NCBI GenBank assembly: GCA_021158125.1
Contig: JAGGVF010000004.1
Location: forward strand, 1 to 64,000
From: Candidatus Bathyarchaeota archaeon
Lineage (GTDB): Archaea > Thermoproteota > Bathyarchaeia > Bathyarchaeales > WUQV01
Length of the DNA stretch: 64,000 nt
Direction of reading: 5' to 3'
The notes beneath the pieces are model-generated. The model was not told the origin of the DNA. It searched no databases and saw only the letters and a list, made by a program, of their open reading frames with translations. Below, one piece after another: positions 34,711 to 43,208 of the stretch. The translations under genes were made by a program, and so were the position numbers. Positions within the stretch are counted from its first letter, which is position 1, and every line of letters starts with the position of its first letter.

Positions 34711-35892
34711 TTAAAAGTTATGCCCTATGAACTGCTCTGCATTTTCAATAATTTCCTCCTTTTTATCTCTAGGTAAAACAATATTCGCTGCGTACTGGTG
34801 GCCGTCTGCGATTCCAAAATCCTTAGAAGCCGCAACGACTAGTTCAACGGCTCCCGGAAGCTTTCCGTTATCAATCATTTCCTTCAATTTTTTCGGAGTT
34901 CGCACAGAAGCCTTAGCCAAAGACTGTTTTAGCCTCCCCCAACCTGGAATTTCAGGCTGCAAGTTCATAAACCCAATTATGTACTTATTGGGTTTAACAA
35001 GCCGCAGTTGATAAGATAGGAAGGAGCAGAACTGCCCGATAACTTTTGAGCCCATTCCTCTATAGAGGTCTCCAGCGTCAAACCATTGGATATTCCTTGT
35101 TTCATTAAGCCTTTTACGGTATAAAATTGCCAAAAGACGCTTATTCACAGCTTTTCTTCTATTTTCAAGCTCCTCAACTTTCTTTTCAACTTCCTCACTG
35201 AGCCCATTTAAACATGCTTCCACACCGAGGAGTGGGCCGTTCTCATAGTATCCGGCTGCTCCGAGAATTTGAAGTTTAGAGAAAAACTTGTCAATTCGAA
35301 CCCCAAACTTTACTATTTCAAAACTTTTCCTAGCAGGTTTAACTATGCCATTTTTTAATGCTTCATCTAAAACCATTTTGTTTAAGCTTGAGAAGCCGCT
35401 TGGAATTTCGCAGCTGCCTATAAGCGCAATATAAGATAAATCAAAATTTTTGTCATTCAATGCTTTAGCGAACAAGTAGCAGCATGTGGCTCCCGAAAAG
35501 TCTGTTTCACCCTTAAATCCGAAATGTTCTAGGTTTAAATCGTAAACCTTCGGGTCGGTTGAAGGCCTCGGATCGTGATGGTCAAGTATCACAACTAAAT
35601 TTTTGCTTTTATTGCATTGCGAAATGTAATCTGCGTGAGCTGAGCCTATGTCAACGTAGAAAATTAGCTGATTAGAAGCTTTATGCAGACTTTCAACAAC
35701 TTCCGGATAAATTTTCTCTAGGCAGAAAACCTTGACTTTCAATCCTTCTCTTTCGAGGGCCGCCTTGGTTATGGCTGCTGAGCATAACCCGTCGGCATCG
35801 TCATGATGGATGATAAATGCCTCTTTAAAACCTATTTTTCTAATTTCAGAAATCGCCTTTTCGGCTTGAGTTTTAAAATTTTCAAGGCTCAT
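34711..35892 (-). CDS. DHH-family phosphoesterase (RecJ-like)
   Basis: 393 residues. IIHHDDADGLCSAAITKA (about 27-44) and ILDHHDPRPS (about 105) are motifs of the DHH phosphoesterase family; a DHHA1-like C-terminal part holds VELVVAASKDFGIADGHQYAANIV. Archaeal RecJ-like proteins (GAN/RecJ) are single-stranded nucleases found with the replisome, but the family also includes nanoRNases and pyrophosphatases, so the role here is not certain. It stands alone upstream of purF on the same strand. Confidence 0.85.
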   Translation of the reverse strand: MSLENFKTQAEKAISEIRKIGFKEAFIIHHDDADGLCSAAITKAALEREGLKVKVFCLEKIYPEVVESLHKASNQLIFYVDIGSAHADYISQCNKSKNLVVILDHHDPRPSTDPKVYDLNLEHFGFKGETDFSGATCCYLFAKALNDKNFDLSYIALIGSCEIPSGFSSLNKMVLDEALKNGIVKPARKSFEIVKFGVRIDKFFSKLQILGAAGYYENGPLLGVEACLNGLSEEVEKKVEELENRRKAVNKRLLAILYRKRLNETRNIQWFDAGDLYRGMGSKVIGQFCSFLSYQLRLVKPNKYIIGFMNLQPEIPGWGRLKQSLAKASVRTPKKLKEMIDNGKLPGAVELVVAASKDFGIADGHQYAANIVLPRDKKEEIIENAEQFIGHNF

Positions 35893-35923
35893 TTTCTACA
35901 CTTCAACAGTATTAATTAGATGC

Positions 35924-36466
35924 CTATATTGTTTTTGAAACTATTTTTAGTAGGTCTGAACGTGTTATAATTCCCTTCACCTTTCCCTTTTTAACGACTA
36001 GAACCGCTGGGCTTTCTTCTAGAAGGGATTTTGCGACGTTTATGGATGCATTTTCTGGAATCATCGGTAGTGGAGGCTCCATTATTTCTTCAACTTTTCT
36101 TTCCGCCACGGTTGAGCTGAGATTTCGAATTATGCTCTCTTCTGTTACTGTTCCTATGACTATTCCATTTTCAATTACTGGGAGTTGAGAAATTGCATGT
36201 TTCATCATGATTTTGCTTACCTCTAGAACTCTATCGTTTGGACTTGCAAAAATGACATTTTCAGTCATTATTTCCTTACACTTTCTTTTCTTCCCGCTGG
36301 TTAATACCTCAAGTATTTTGTTAATCGTTGAAAGCCTTGGGTCTACCTTCTCATTTTCTATTTTTGCTATATGCGCCTGTGAAATTCCCACGAGCTTTGC
36401 GAGTTGCCTTTGCGTTAAACCTGCTTCAAGCCTTAACTTCTTAAGCATTGAACCTTTTATCACCAA
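35924..36466 (-). CDS. XRE-type HTH transcription regulator with paired CBS domains
   Basis: 180 residues. Residues 6-60 are a lambda-repressor-type HTH (RLEAGLTQRQLAKLVGISQAHIAKIE). Residues 68-180 are two CBS motifs (MTENVIFASPNDRVLEVSKIM and MEPPLPMIPENASINVAKSLL), a pair that binds adenosyl compounds such as AMP, ATP or S-adenosylmethionine. It is divergent from the S-adenosylmethionine synthetase gene, with 99 bases between starts, which makes control of that gene in response to an adenosyl ligand a reasonable guess. Confidence 0.85.
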   Translation of the reverse strand: MVIKGSMLKKLRLEAGLTQRQLAKLVGISQAHIAKIENEKVDPRLSTINKILEVLTSGKKRKCKEIMTENVIFASPNDRVLEVSKIMMKHAISQLPVIENGIVIGTVTEESIIRNLSSTVAERKVEEIMEPPLPMIPENASINVAKSLLEESPAVLVVKKGKVKGIITRSDLLKIVSKTI

Positions 36467-36510
36467 TTTTGATTACCTTCAGTTATCAAATATTCATTTC
36501 TGATATCGCA

Positions 36511-36524
36511 AAATATATATTTTA
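36511..36524 (+). promoter_or_regulatory. TATA box of the S-adenosylmethionine synthetase gene
   Basis: An uninterrupted A/T run (AAATATATATTTTA) 42-55 bases before the ATG. An archaeal start site about 25 bases downstream would leave a leader of roughly 20 bases carrying GGTGG at 36555-36559. The reverse strand shares this stretch, so it may also serve the divergent HTH-CBS gene. Confidence 0.45.
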
Positions 36525-36565
36525 ATACAGTTCATAGAGGTCGAGCTAAACAAGGGTGGAAGATT

Positions 36566-37777
36566 ATGTCTAGGAACATTATGGTTGAATGTTTGAGGCA
36601 AACTCCGCTTGAAAAGCAGAAGCTTGAAATAGTTGAACGTAAGGGTTTGGGGCACCCAGACTCCATATGCGACGCAATAATGGACAGGGTATCAGTAGAG
36701 CTGAGTAAAGAGTATTTGAAAAGGGTTGGTGCAATTCTTCATCATAACGCTGACAAATCTTTGCTTGTAGCTGGAGACGCTGAAATTCGATTTGGCGGTG
36801 GAAAAGTAAAGGAACCTATGCTTCTTATATTCGGGGATAGAGCAACATTCAACGCCGACGGAGTTGAAATTCCAGTTAAAGAAATAGCGATAAACGCTGC
36901 AAAACAATGGATTAGAGAAAACCTCCGTTTTGTAGACCCAGAAATTCACGTTCGATATCAAGTTGAACTTAAGCCAGGTTCACCAGAGCTTGTTGACATA
37001 TTCAAACGGAGAACTGGAGTCCTAGGCGCAAATGACACTTCAGCAGCAGTTGGTTACGCTCCAATGACAAGAACTGAAAAAACCGTTTTAGAACTTGAAC
37101 AATACATTAACTCGCAAGACTTCAAAAGAAAGTTCCCAGAGAGCGGAGAAGACGTTAAGGTCATGGGATTAAGAAAAAACAACGAACTCAACCTGACGGT
37201 GGCAATGCCCTTGGTCGATAGATACGTTGAAAATGAGAGAGAATATTTCATCAAAAAAGCCGAAATTTTAGAAGAAATAAAGAGCTTTGTTCAGGAAAAA
37301 TCGGACTTTGAAAGGGTAAATGTTAAATTAAACACCTTAGATGTTGAGGGCAGAGGAATTCATGGAGTCTATTTGACGGTTTTGGGAACAAGTGCAGAAA
37401 GCGGAGATTCAGGCCAAGTTGGAAGAGGAAACAGGGTAAATGGAGTTATTCCATTAAATAGGCCCCTATGTTCAGAGGCTGCCGCCGGAAAAAACCCAGT
37501 AAGCCATGTCGGCAAAATCTACAACCTGTTAACTCACCGCATAGCAGAGAAAGTCTATGAAAATGTGCCGGGCCTCGAAGAAGTTTACATTTGGCTTCTA
37601 AGCCAAATAGGAAAACCTATTGATCAACCAGCCATAGCAGCTGCACAGGTTGTAATGAAATCTGGCAACGACTTCGAGAAAGTACAGAAAAACATCGAAG
37701 AAGTTGTAAATGATGAACTTGAAAACATAGATAAATTCTGCATGGACCTAGCCTATGGCAGACTAAAAATCTGCTAG
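36566..37777 (+). CDS. mat: S-adenosylmethionine synthetase, archaeal type
   Basis: Makes S-adenosylmethionine from methionine and ATP. 403 residues of the archaeal MAT family, which is only distantly related to bacterial MetK. Recognised are [20 protein letters not shown] (about 22-41), the [12 protein letters not shown] segment, [20 protein letters not shown] and [23 protein letters not shown] lies six bases before the ATG. The product feeds SpeH and the methyltransferases seen here. Confidence 0.97.
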   Translation: MSRNIMVECLRQTPLEKQKLEIVERKGLGHPDSICDAIMDRVSVELSKEYLKRVGAILHHNADKSLLVAGDAEIRFGGGKVKEPMLLIFGDRATFNADGVEIPVKEIAINAAKQWIRENLRFVDPEIHVRYQVELKPGSPELVDIFKRRTGVLGANDTSAAVGYAPMTRTEKTVLELEQYINSQDFKRKFPESGEDVKVMGLRKNNELNLTVAMPLVDRYVENEREYFIKKAEILEEIKSFVQEKSDFERVNVKLNTLDVEGRGIHGVYLTVLGTSAESGDSGQVGRGNRVNGVIPLNRPLCSEAAAGKNPVSHVGKIYNLLTHRIAEKVYENVPGLEEVYIWLLSQIGKPIDQPAIAAAQVVMKSGNDFEKVQKNIEEVVNDELENIDKFCMDLAYGRLKIC

Positions 37778-37808
37778 TTGAACACTGAAATCGAAATCGC
37801 AAGAATCA

Positions 37809-37854
37809 ATGATTAAATTCTCTAATTATTGAGTATGCAAATATTTTTAATCAT
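37809..37854. repeat. Inverted repeat after the synthetase gene
   Basis: ATGATTAAA at 37809-37817 and its exact complement TTTAATCAT at 37846-37854, 28 bases apart, lie between mat and the next small gene. It could be an operator or a weak hairpin terminator; the right arm overlaps a TATA-like AAATATTTTTAAT. AT-rich repeats of this size arise by chance fairly often. Confidence 0.3.
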
Positions 37855-37885
37855 GCTTTAACAACTTTGTGGAAGGTGAAAATGT

Positions 37886-38134
37886 ATGAGTGAAGAAATT
37901 CCAGTTTCCGAATTCTACAAAGTCGTTGATTATGTGACGATTTTTAAGAGTGATAAGTGGTGGGAGGCCGTGGCAGTTATTGAGTCTTTTGGAAGAAAGT
38001 CAATTGCCATGTATCTTTGGCAGTTTAGGGACGGAAAATGGAAGAGGAAACATAAGTTTCAACTGAGAAACCTAGAAGAATGGGAGAAGGTGAAAAATGC
38101 CGTTGAGAAGCTTGCGCCGCAAGTTTATAAGTAA
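37886..38134 (+). CDS. Small conserved-looking hypothetical protein
   Basis: 82 residues rich in aromatic and charged residues: SDKWWEAVAVIESFGRKSIAMYLWQFRDGKWKRKHKF. It looks like a small all-beta domain with a final amphipathic helix (EWEKVKNAVEKL). No signal peptide or known motif is visible. GGAAGGTG lies eight bases before the ATG, supporting translation. It converges with the PadR gene two bases away. Function unknown. Confidence 0.65.
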   Translation: MSEEIPVSEFYKVVDYVTIFKSDKWWEAVAVIESFGRKSIAMYLWQFRDGKWKRKHKFQLRNLEEWEKVKNAVEKLAPQVYK

Positions 38135-38136
38135 AT

Positions 38137-38484
38137 TTAACCTTTCAGCAAGTTTAGCAGGAAACTTTTGATTTTCTCATTTGCGTTAAGTATGGTCTCT
38201 ATGGTTCTTTTTCCCTTCTCAGTTAGGGTATAAACCCTTTTTCTCTCGTTCCATCTCCCTTCTATTAGGCCGTCTCTTTCAAGCGAGTATAGGAGCGAGT
38301 ATACGGTTCCTGAGCTTACTAAGATTCGGAATTTGTTATGTATGTAGGATATTACGTCGTATCCGCTCATTGGTCCGTTTCTAAGTTCAGATAGAACTAT
38401 TATGTCCATGAAGCTTTTTATGATCCTTTCATGCATTGTTTTTAGAACTTTTGCTTCCATTAAATCACTAAACATTACAGTCAT
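38137..38484 (-). CDS. PadR-family transcription regulator
   Basis: 115 residues. FMDIIVLSELRNGPMSGYDVISYIHNKF, GTVYSLLYSLERDGLIEGRW and KRVYTLTEKGKRTIE are the helix-turn-helix, recognition and wing segments of PadR repressors; the C-terminal dimer helix is short. The first ATG is used here, though ATGs at codons 4 and 9 are possible. A perfect palindrome lies 23 bases upstream, suggesting self-control. Ligand unknown. Confidence 0.85.
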   Translation of the reverse strand: MTVMFSDLMEAKVLKTMHERIIKSFMDIIVLSELRNGPMSGYDVISYIHNKFRILVSSGTVYSLLYSLERDGLIEGRWNERKRVYTLTEKGKRTIETILNANEKIKSFLLNLLKG

Positions 38485-38506
38485 GTTTAATCACATTTTA
38501 ATTTTT

Positions 38507-38524
38507 ATATTCAGATATGAATAT
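38507..38524. promoter_or_regulatory. Palindrome upstream of the PadR gene, candidate operator
   Basis: ATATTCA (38507-38513), four bases, then TGAATAT (38518-38524): a perfect 18-base dyad 23-40 bases before the PadR start, overlapping where its TATA element would be. Size and position fit an autorepression site. A second looser pair, ATTCAG and CTGAAT, lies just beyond (about 38541-38566). Confidence 0.4.
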
Positions 38525-38782
38525 TTAAGTTTTATTCTAATTCAGACTCCGATTTTTATACTGAATCCAACTTATATAAACAAAGAAAAGATACAAACAT
38601 GAAAATTACATGCAACAATAATCAAACACTATAATAAACAAGGGAAGAACCACCGACATAATTTAAAAGTTAATTTCTGAATACAAACACAATCTATTCA
38701 TAAATTAACAGCTAGAACTATACTAGCATGTTATAAAACGTTATTTTAACTTTTAATTCAAATTAAACAAGGTGTACCCAAA
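38525..38782. other. AT-rich gap between divergent PadR and CdvA-like genes
   Basis: About 260 bases with no credible reading frame. It is strongly AT-rich and holds several TATA-like stretches (for example near 38573 and 38737) that could serve the plus-strand gene; a GGTG at 38770-38773 precedes its TTG start at 38783. I see no RNA gene. Confidence 0.5.
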
Positions 38783-39478
38783 TTGACTTGGTGGAAGGAA
38801 TCTTTTGAAAAAATAAACAGTGAATTAGAACTTATAAAGCAAAAGAGGAATGCATTAGAAAACTTGTTGAATTCCGGAAGAATTTCGCAAACCACATACG
38901 AATACTACAGTAAGGAGCTTGCAGAACTAGAAGAGGAAATTGAAAACAGGCGAAAAGCACTAGTTGAGAAAATGAACGCGAAAATCAGCCATCTAGAGAA
39001 TCAACTTCAAGTTTTAGAAATGCTCTTTACAGAAATCGAAATTTCCCATGCAGTTGGCAAAATGGATGAGGAAACCTACAATAGGCAAAGAGACGCATTA
39101 AGCACAGGACTTGAATTTGCAAGGCAGGAGTTAAACGCTTTAAAGGACACTTTGTCAAGCATTGAACCCTTTAAAGCAGAGGTGGAAGCACCAGCGGAAC
39201 AACAAATTTTGACAGAAGGGGCTGTTGAAGAAACCGTACAAGTTCCAACCGAACCTCAAGAAGAGGAAAAGGTTGAGGAACAAGTCACCGTGGAAACCGT
39301 TGAAACGGTTGAACCCGTGGAAGTTACACCCGAAGAAACTCAACCTCCTATAGAAACGGAAGAGACTCCAGTAGAAGAAATTCCCACCGAAGAAATTAAC
39401 GTGCAAACTGTTGAAGCAGAAACTGAAGGAGCAGTAGAAACAACAGAAGGGGCTGTTGAAGAAACAGTTGAAGCCTAG
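38783..39478 (+). CDS. CdvA-like coiled-coil protein with acidic tail
   Basis: 231 residues. Residues 1-125 are helical and form a coiled coil (LELIKQKRNALENLLNSG, then RISQTTYEYYSKELAELEEEI), similar to the coiled-coil part of the archaeal cell-division protein CdvA and its short relatives in TACK archaea; the N-terminal PRC-barrel of true CdvA is absent. Residues 130-231 are a disordered tail rich in Glu, Val, Thr and Pro, with TEGAVEET recurring. The tail could bind partner proteins. It starts at TTG after a GGTG site. The CdvA link is moderately sure; function is not. Confidence 0.65.
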   Translation: MTWWKESFEKINSELELIKQKRNALENLLNSGRISQTTYEYYSKELAELEEEIENRRKALVEKMNAKISHLENQLQVLEMLFTEIEISHAVGKMDEETYNRQRDALSTGLEFARQELNALKDTLSSIEPFKAEVEAPAEQQILTEGAVEETVQVPTEPQEEEKVEEQVTVETVETVEPVEVTPEETQPPIETEETPVEEIPTEEINVQTVEAETEGAVETTEGAVEETVEA

Positions 39479-39570
39479 ATTCACGCCAAGCTAAATTCCA
39501 TATTTTTCTATTTTACATTGCACAAAAATTTTCTAGTTCTAAAACTAATTCCAGTCTGGAGCTTAAAACA

Positions 39571-40635
39571 TTGAAAGTTGGAATTACTTACCATGAGAAA
39601 CTTCAACAGTACGATCTGGGGCCTAGCCATCCCTTCAGAGGAGACCGTTTTGAAAATGCAAAGCGATACTTTGAAGAAAAGGGGCTGTTTAAACTTTCAA
39701 ATGTTACTGTTTTAAAGCCTGAACCAGCTGGAAAGGAAGAATTGCTTCTCGTTCATGATGAAAGCTATATTGACCATATTTTCAGACTCGCCGAGGAGAG
39801 TAAACCCTACGACATTGAAACCCCGGTTTCTCCATCAATTCTTGAGGCCGCCCTACTAATCGTAGGGGGAAGTATACTAGCCGCAAGCCAAGTCTGCGAA
39901 GGAAAACTAAAGAGGGGAATATCCCTCGGCGGAGGCTTACATCACGCAGGGAAAAACTACGGCGGCGGATTCTGCCTATTCAACGACGTGGCAATCGCCG
40001 CGCAATATGTCAGAAAAAAGTTTCACTTAAAAAGAATACTCATACTTGACTATGACGTGCATTTTGGAAATGGAACAAGCGACATATTCTACAAAGACCC
40101 AAACGTTCTTTTCATATCGATTCATCAAGACCCGAGGACAATATATCCGGGAACAGGCTTTATTGAGCAAGTTGGCCGAGGCACAGGGGAAGGTTTCAAC
40201 GTGAATGTTCCTCTTCCACCCGGAACGTGCGACGAAACCTACCTTCACGTAGCGGAGGAAATTTTCGTTCCGCTAGCCCACGAGTTTAAGCCCGAAATAA
40301 TTTTCGCTAACGGTGGGAGCGATCCGCATTTTGCTGATATGCTTGGAAACCTATGCCTAAGCGGTCAAGGCTTCTTTAGGCTTTCTAAATTAATTGCCAA
40401 GGTTTCAGACGAAATCTGCGATGGAAAACTTGTTATGATGATTGGAAGCGGATACAACCCGGCTGTTCTTCCCCTATGCTGGTATGCGTTAATCGCAGGG
40501 GCTGTAGGTCTAGAAAGTATAGAGGTGACTGAACCTTATCCTCCGCCGAGGGAGTCTCCTTGGACTAAAAGGAAGGCTGAAGAAGCCTTAAGAAACCTTA
40601 AACATACTCTAAGCAAATACTGGAAATGTTTCTGA
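39571..40635 (+). CDS. Histone deacetylase-family amidohydrolase
   Basis: 354 residues of the HDAC/acetylpolyamine amidohydrolase/AcuC fold. GGGLHHAGKNYGGGFCLFND (about 123-142) carries the catalytic His pair and RILILDYDVHFGNGT (about 153-167) the zinc ligands Asp and His; FANGGSDPHFAD supplies the third. Likely substrates are acetylated lysines or acetylpolyamines; given branched polyamine synthesis in this cell, the latter is attractive but unproven. Starts at TTG with GGAG ten bases before. A class V aminotransferase follows 20 bases on. Confidence 0.9.
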   Translation: MKVGITYHEKLQQYDLGPSHPFRGDRFENAKRYFEEKGLFKLSNVTVLKPEPAGKEELLLVHDESYIDHIFRLAEESKPYDIETPVSPSILEAALLIVGGSILAASQVCEGKLKRGISLGGGLHHAGKNYGGGFCLFNDVAIAAQYVRKKFHLKRILILDYDVHFGNGTSDIFYKDPNVLFISIHQDPRTIYPGTGFIEQVGRGTGEGFNVNVPLPPGTCDETYLHVAEEIFVPLAHEFKPEIIFANGGSDPHFADMLGNLCLSGQGFFRLSKLIAKVSDEICDGKLVMMIGSGYNPAVLPLCWYALIAGAVGLESIEVTEPYPPPRESPWTKRKAEEALRNLKHTLSKYWKCF

Positions 40636-40655
40636 GAAATGGAGAATAGCGTAAA

Positions 40656-41453
40656 ATGCAGAACATAGAGGAAATTCGCGAAAATTTTCCAATAGTTAGA
40701 AATAAAGTATTTTTAAACCATGCGGCTCATTCTCCACTTCCAAAGCCTGTAGCTAACTCCATGAAAGAATACTTGAAACAAGCCTCTGAACTTTGGGTTT
40801 CAGAAGTAAACCTAGAAGAACCGAAAAAGCTCTTTGCAAAGTTAATCAATGCCACACCCGAAGAGTTGGCTTTTGTCCCTAACACTTCAACTGGCCTAAA
40901 CATAGTTGCAAACATGCTTGATTACGGCGAAAATTCTAACATTGTAACGACCGATTTGGAATTTCCATCAGTTGTTTATCCTTGGCTTAGGAAGAAACTG
41001 AACGTTAAAGTTCGATACGTTCGGAACGTTAACGGTAAAATTCCAATGGAAGCATTTGAAAACGCAATAGACGATGACACGGTCGCAGTAGTTGTTAGTC
41101 ATGTTGAATATGCTAACGGTTTCAAGAATAATCTGGAATTTCTGTCTAAGCTAGCCCATGATTACGGTGCATATCTGGTTGTCGACGCAATACAATCTGC
41201 TGGCGCAATCCAAGTAGACGTTAAACGTGCCGACATAGACTTTTTGACCACAGCTTGTTATAAGTGGCTTTTAAGTCCAACAGGAGTAGGATTCCTATAT
41301 ATTAAGGAAGAGCTTATTGAAGAGTTTGAGAAGCTGGCTGAAAAGGGAATAATTGTTTCAGCAAGAGCCAACGGCATTAGAGTTTCCCCTCACTTCTATA
41401 ATACAAAAGAAGAAATTGACAGATTAATCGATGAACTATTAGAGCAGAAGTAA
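40656..41453 (+). CDS. Class V aminotransferase, internally shortened
   Basis: 265 residues against about 370-390 for cysteine-desulfurase-like enzymes. The N-terminal part is normal (VFLNHAAHSPLPKPV, EELAFVPNTSTGLN, VVDAIQSAGAIQVDV) and the PLP lysine is present in LTTACYKWLLSPTGVGFLYI. After EELIEEFEKL the text jumps to the final small-domain strand GIIVSARANGIRVSPHFYNTKEEID, so about 100-110 residues are missing in frame. The missing part normally carries the substrate-arginine region. Whether it still works is doubtful; the frame is otherwise clean and has the ordinary base composition. Confidence 0.8.
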   Translation: MQNIEEIRENFPIVRNKVFLNHAAHSPLPKPVANSMKEYLKQASELWVSEVNLEEPKKLFAKLINATPEELAFVPNTSTGLNIVANMLDYGENSNIVTTDLEFPSVVYPWLRKKLNVKVRYVRNVNGKIPMEAFENAIDDDTVAVVVSHVEYANGFKNNLEFLSKLAHDYGAYLVVDAIQSAGAIQVDVKRADIDFLTTACYKWLLSPTGVGFLYIKEELIEEFEKLAEKGIIVSARANGIRVSPHFYNTKEEIDRLIDELLEQK

Positions 41454-41463
41454 GTCTTCTAAT

Positions 41464-42657
41464 CTAGGCAGTGTAGGGTTTAAACTCCCATTTTTCAAGT
41501 TCTAAACAAATTTTCCTCATAGTTTCAACGGCTTTTTCCTCAGGAAGGCTCATCATTAACTTTCCCAAGTGTTTGCAGAATTGCTTAACTGGTATGCATC
41601 TGCTCCAATCCGCACAGTCATGCAGAATAGTTCTGTTCCTGAAATCAATTATTATGTGGTATTCCCTAACCGTGGCTACTATGCGGTTTTCTGAAACATC
41701 CTTTATTGAAACCTCGTTGTCCTTTATTCCTTTAGCCCTTCTTATCCTTCTCTCATCCATAAAGAAACGCAGCAAATCTTTGAAACCTAATTTTTGAATT
41801 TGTTCCGGCATAAAGGCTGCTAAAGTTTTTCTTTTGGCCGGAGTTGGTGGAGGCCTTTCAGCTTGGGTTTTAAAGTAGTTTTCTATTCTTTCCTTTGCTT
41901 TTCTCTGTTCCGAAGTTATCACTCCGAGCATTTCTAGGATTTGGAGGCAGTTTTCAACAGCGTATCCGTGAAAGTGGTTGTTGAAATAGCCGTAAACTGC
42001 TTTGGTTTGTTTTGCTGCTTCCTTTATTTTCGGTATCCATGGTTTAAGTTCATCTTCTTTATAGCGGTAGTTGTACCATGGTCTTTCTCCCTTTCCATGC
42101 CATCTGAAATAGGCTATGTCGGCTGTAACATGAACCTCCGGAGGAAGTAATGGTTCGTCAACAATTGTGTATGCAACATTATAGCTTTCCAAAAGGCTAT
42201 AAGTTTCTTTTCTAAGCCAAGAAATATCCCGAAATTCAACTGCAAACCTAAATTCTTTGGGCAAAATAGCTAAAAAACCTTCAAGTTTACTTAAATCATA
42301 TTTTAGACCTGGAGGAAACTGAATAAGCAAACATGCAAGTTTTCCTTCGAGAAGAAGAGGCTTCATCAATTCGCAAAACTTGTTCACGTCTTCTTCTACT
42401 CCCTGTTTAACGTCCATTTTCTTTTTATGAGTAATAAGCCTTGGCAACTTAGCTGAATATACAAATTCCGGCCGCGTATACTTGAGCCAGCCGTAAACTG
42501 TTCCTTTAGTTGGGTAAGCGTAAAAAGTTGAGTCTATTTCGGCAGTATCAAAAATTTTCGAATAGTATGCAAGCTTGCTTTCTTCTTCGCTTAGGTAGAA
42601 CGGGCCGACCCAGTCTTTATAGCTCCAGCCTGAAGTGCCCAAATAAATTTTATCCAC
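41464..42657 (-). CDS. DUF72 protein with SWIM-like zinc-binding tail
   Basis: Residues 1-230 form a DUF72 domain (IYLGTSGWSYKDWVGPFY, FRFAVEFRDISWL, YGYFNNHFHGYAVEN), a TIM-barrel of unknown function. The remaining part ends in a region with C-x5-C-x6-C-x-H (HDCADWSRCIPVKQFCKHL), close to the SWIM motif that binds zinc and nucleic acid. The open frame runs further upstream with a hydrophobic stretch, but I start at the GTG at 42657 because the DUF72 domain begins there and the longer form would overlap the divergent HD gene. Confidence 0.8.
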   Translation of the reverse strand: MDKIYLGTSGWSYKDWVGPFYLSEEESKLAYYSKIFDTAEIDSTFYAYPTKGTVYGWLKYTRPEFVYSAKLPRLITHKKKMDVKQGVEEDVNKFCELMKPLLLEGKLACLLIQFPPGLKYDLSKLEGFLAILPKEFRFAVEFRDISWLRKETYSLLESYNVAYTIVDEPLLPPEVHVTADIAYFRWHGKGERPWYNYRYKEDELKPWIPKIKEAAKQTKAVYGYFNNHFHGYAVENCLQILEMLGVITSEQRKAKERIENYFKTQAERPPPTPAKRKTLAAFMPEQIQKLGFKDLLRFFMDERRIRRAKGIKDNEVSIKDVSENRIVATVREYHIIIDFRNRTILHDCADWSRCIPVKQFCKHLGKLMMSLPEEKAVETMRKICLELEKWEFKPYTA

Positions 42658-42722
42658 AATAAACACCAAAATATAAGTGAATATCTGGTTAATAAAATGC
42701 TTTAGCCCAAATGTGAAAATGA

Positions 42723-43208
42723 ATGATTTCCAAAGAAGAAGCATTAAGACTGATAGAAAATACAAGCAAATACTCCCATGCTTTAATTGTGTCGGCAATA
42801 ATGCGTAAACTCGCCGAAAAACTTGGAGAGAACAAAGATAAATGGGAAATTGTCGGCTTGCTTCACGATTTAGACTATGACCAGACTAGGAATGACATGA
42901 GTAAACATGGAATAATTGCAAGTCGAATTCTAAAAGGTAAGCTTCCTGAAGACTGCCTATACGCAATAAAAAGTCACGATTACAGAACTGGCTTTAAACC
43001 AAAAAGTAAACTTGACAAGGCCCTAATTATAGCTGACACTTTAGCAATTATAATTGAGGGAAAGAGCAGAAAATTAAATGTGGAAATATTAAAAGAGGAA
43101 ATTGAAAGATTTTCAGAAGAAAATCCCTGGTGCAAAGAGAATTTGCGAAAAATAGAGGAATTAGGATTGAAAATCACCGAAATTTTACGGTTAGTGATGT
43201 CTAAATGA
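42723..43208 (+). CDS. HD-domain hydrolase
   Basis: 161 residues. HALIVSAIMRKLAEKLGE, VGLLHDLDYDQTRND and AIKSHDYRTG give the H...HD...H...D metal-site order of HD phosphohydrolases. Such small HDIG proteins act on nucleotides or phosphate esters; specificity is unknown. Its stop overlaps the ATG of the second DUF72 gene (ATGA), so these are co-translated. It is divergent from the first DUF72 gene. Confidence 0.85.
   Translation: MISKEEALRLIENTSKYSHALIVSAIMRKLAEKLGENKDKWEIVGLLHDLDYDQTRNDMSKHGIIASRILKGKLPEDCLYAIKSHDYRTGFKPKSKLDKALIIADTLAIIIEGKSRKLNVEILKEEIERFSEENPWCKENLRKIEELGLKITEILRLVMSK

Noticed and set aside
36508..36524. Possible AT-repeat (ATATATAT) as a microsatellite
   Set aside because: It is a short run at the position expected for a TATA box.
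39155..39484. 109-residue minus-strand frame rich in Phe, Gly and Asn behind the CdvA-like gene
   Set aside because: It is the mirror of the repetitive Glu/Val/Thr tail coding sequence, with no independent support.
42658..42798. N-terminal hydrophobic extension of the first DUF72 protein as a membrane anchor
   Set aside because: It would overlap the divergent HD gene start; the DUF72 domain begins at the GTG at 42657.
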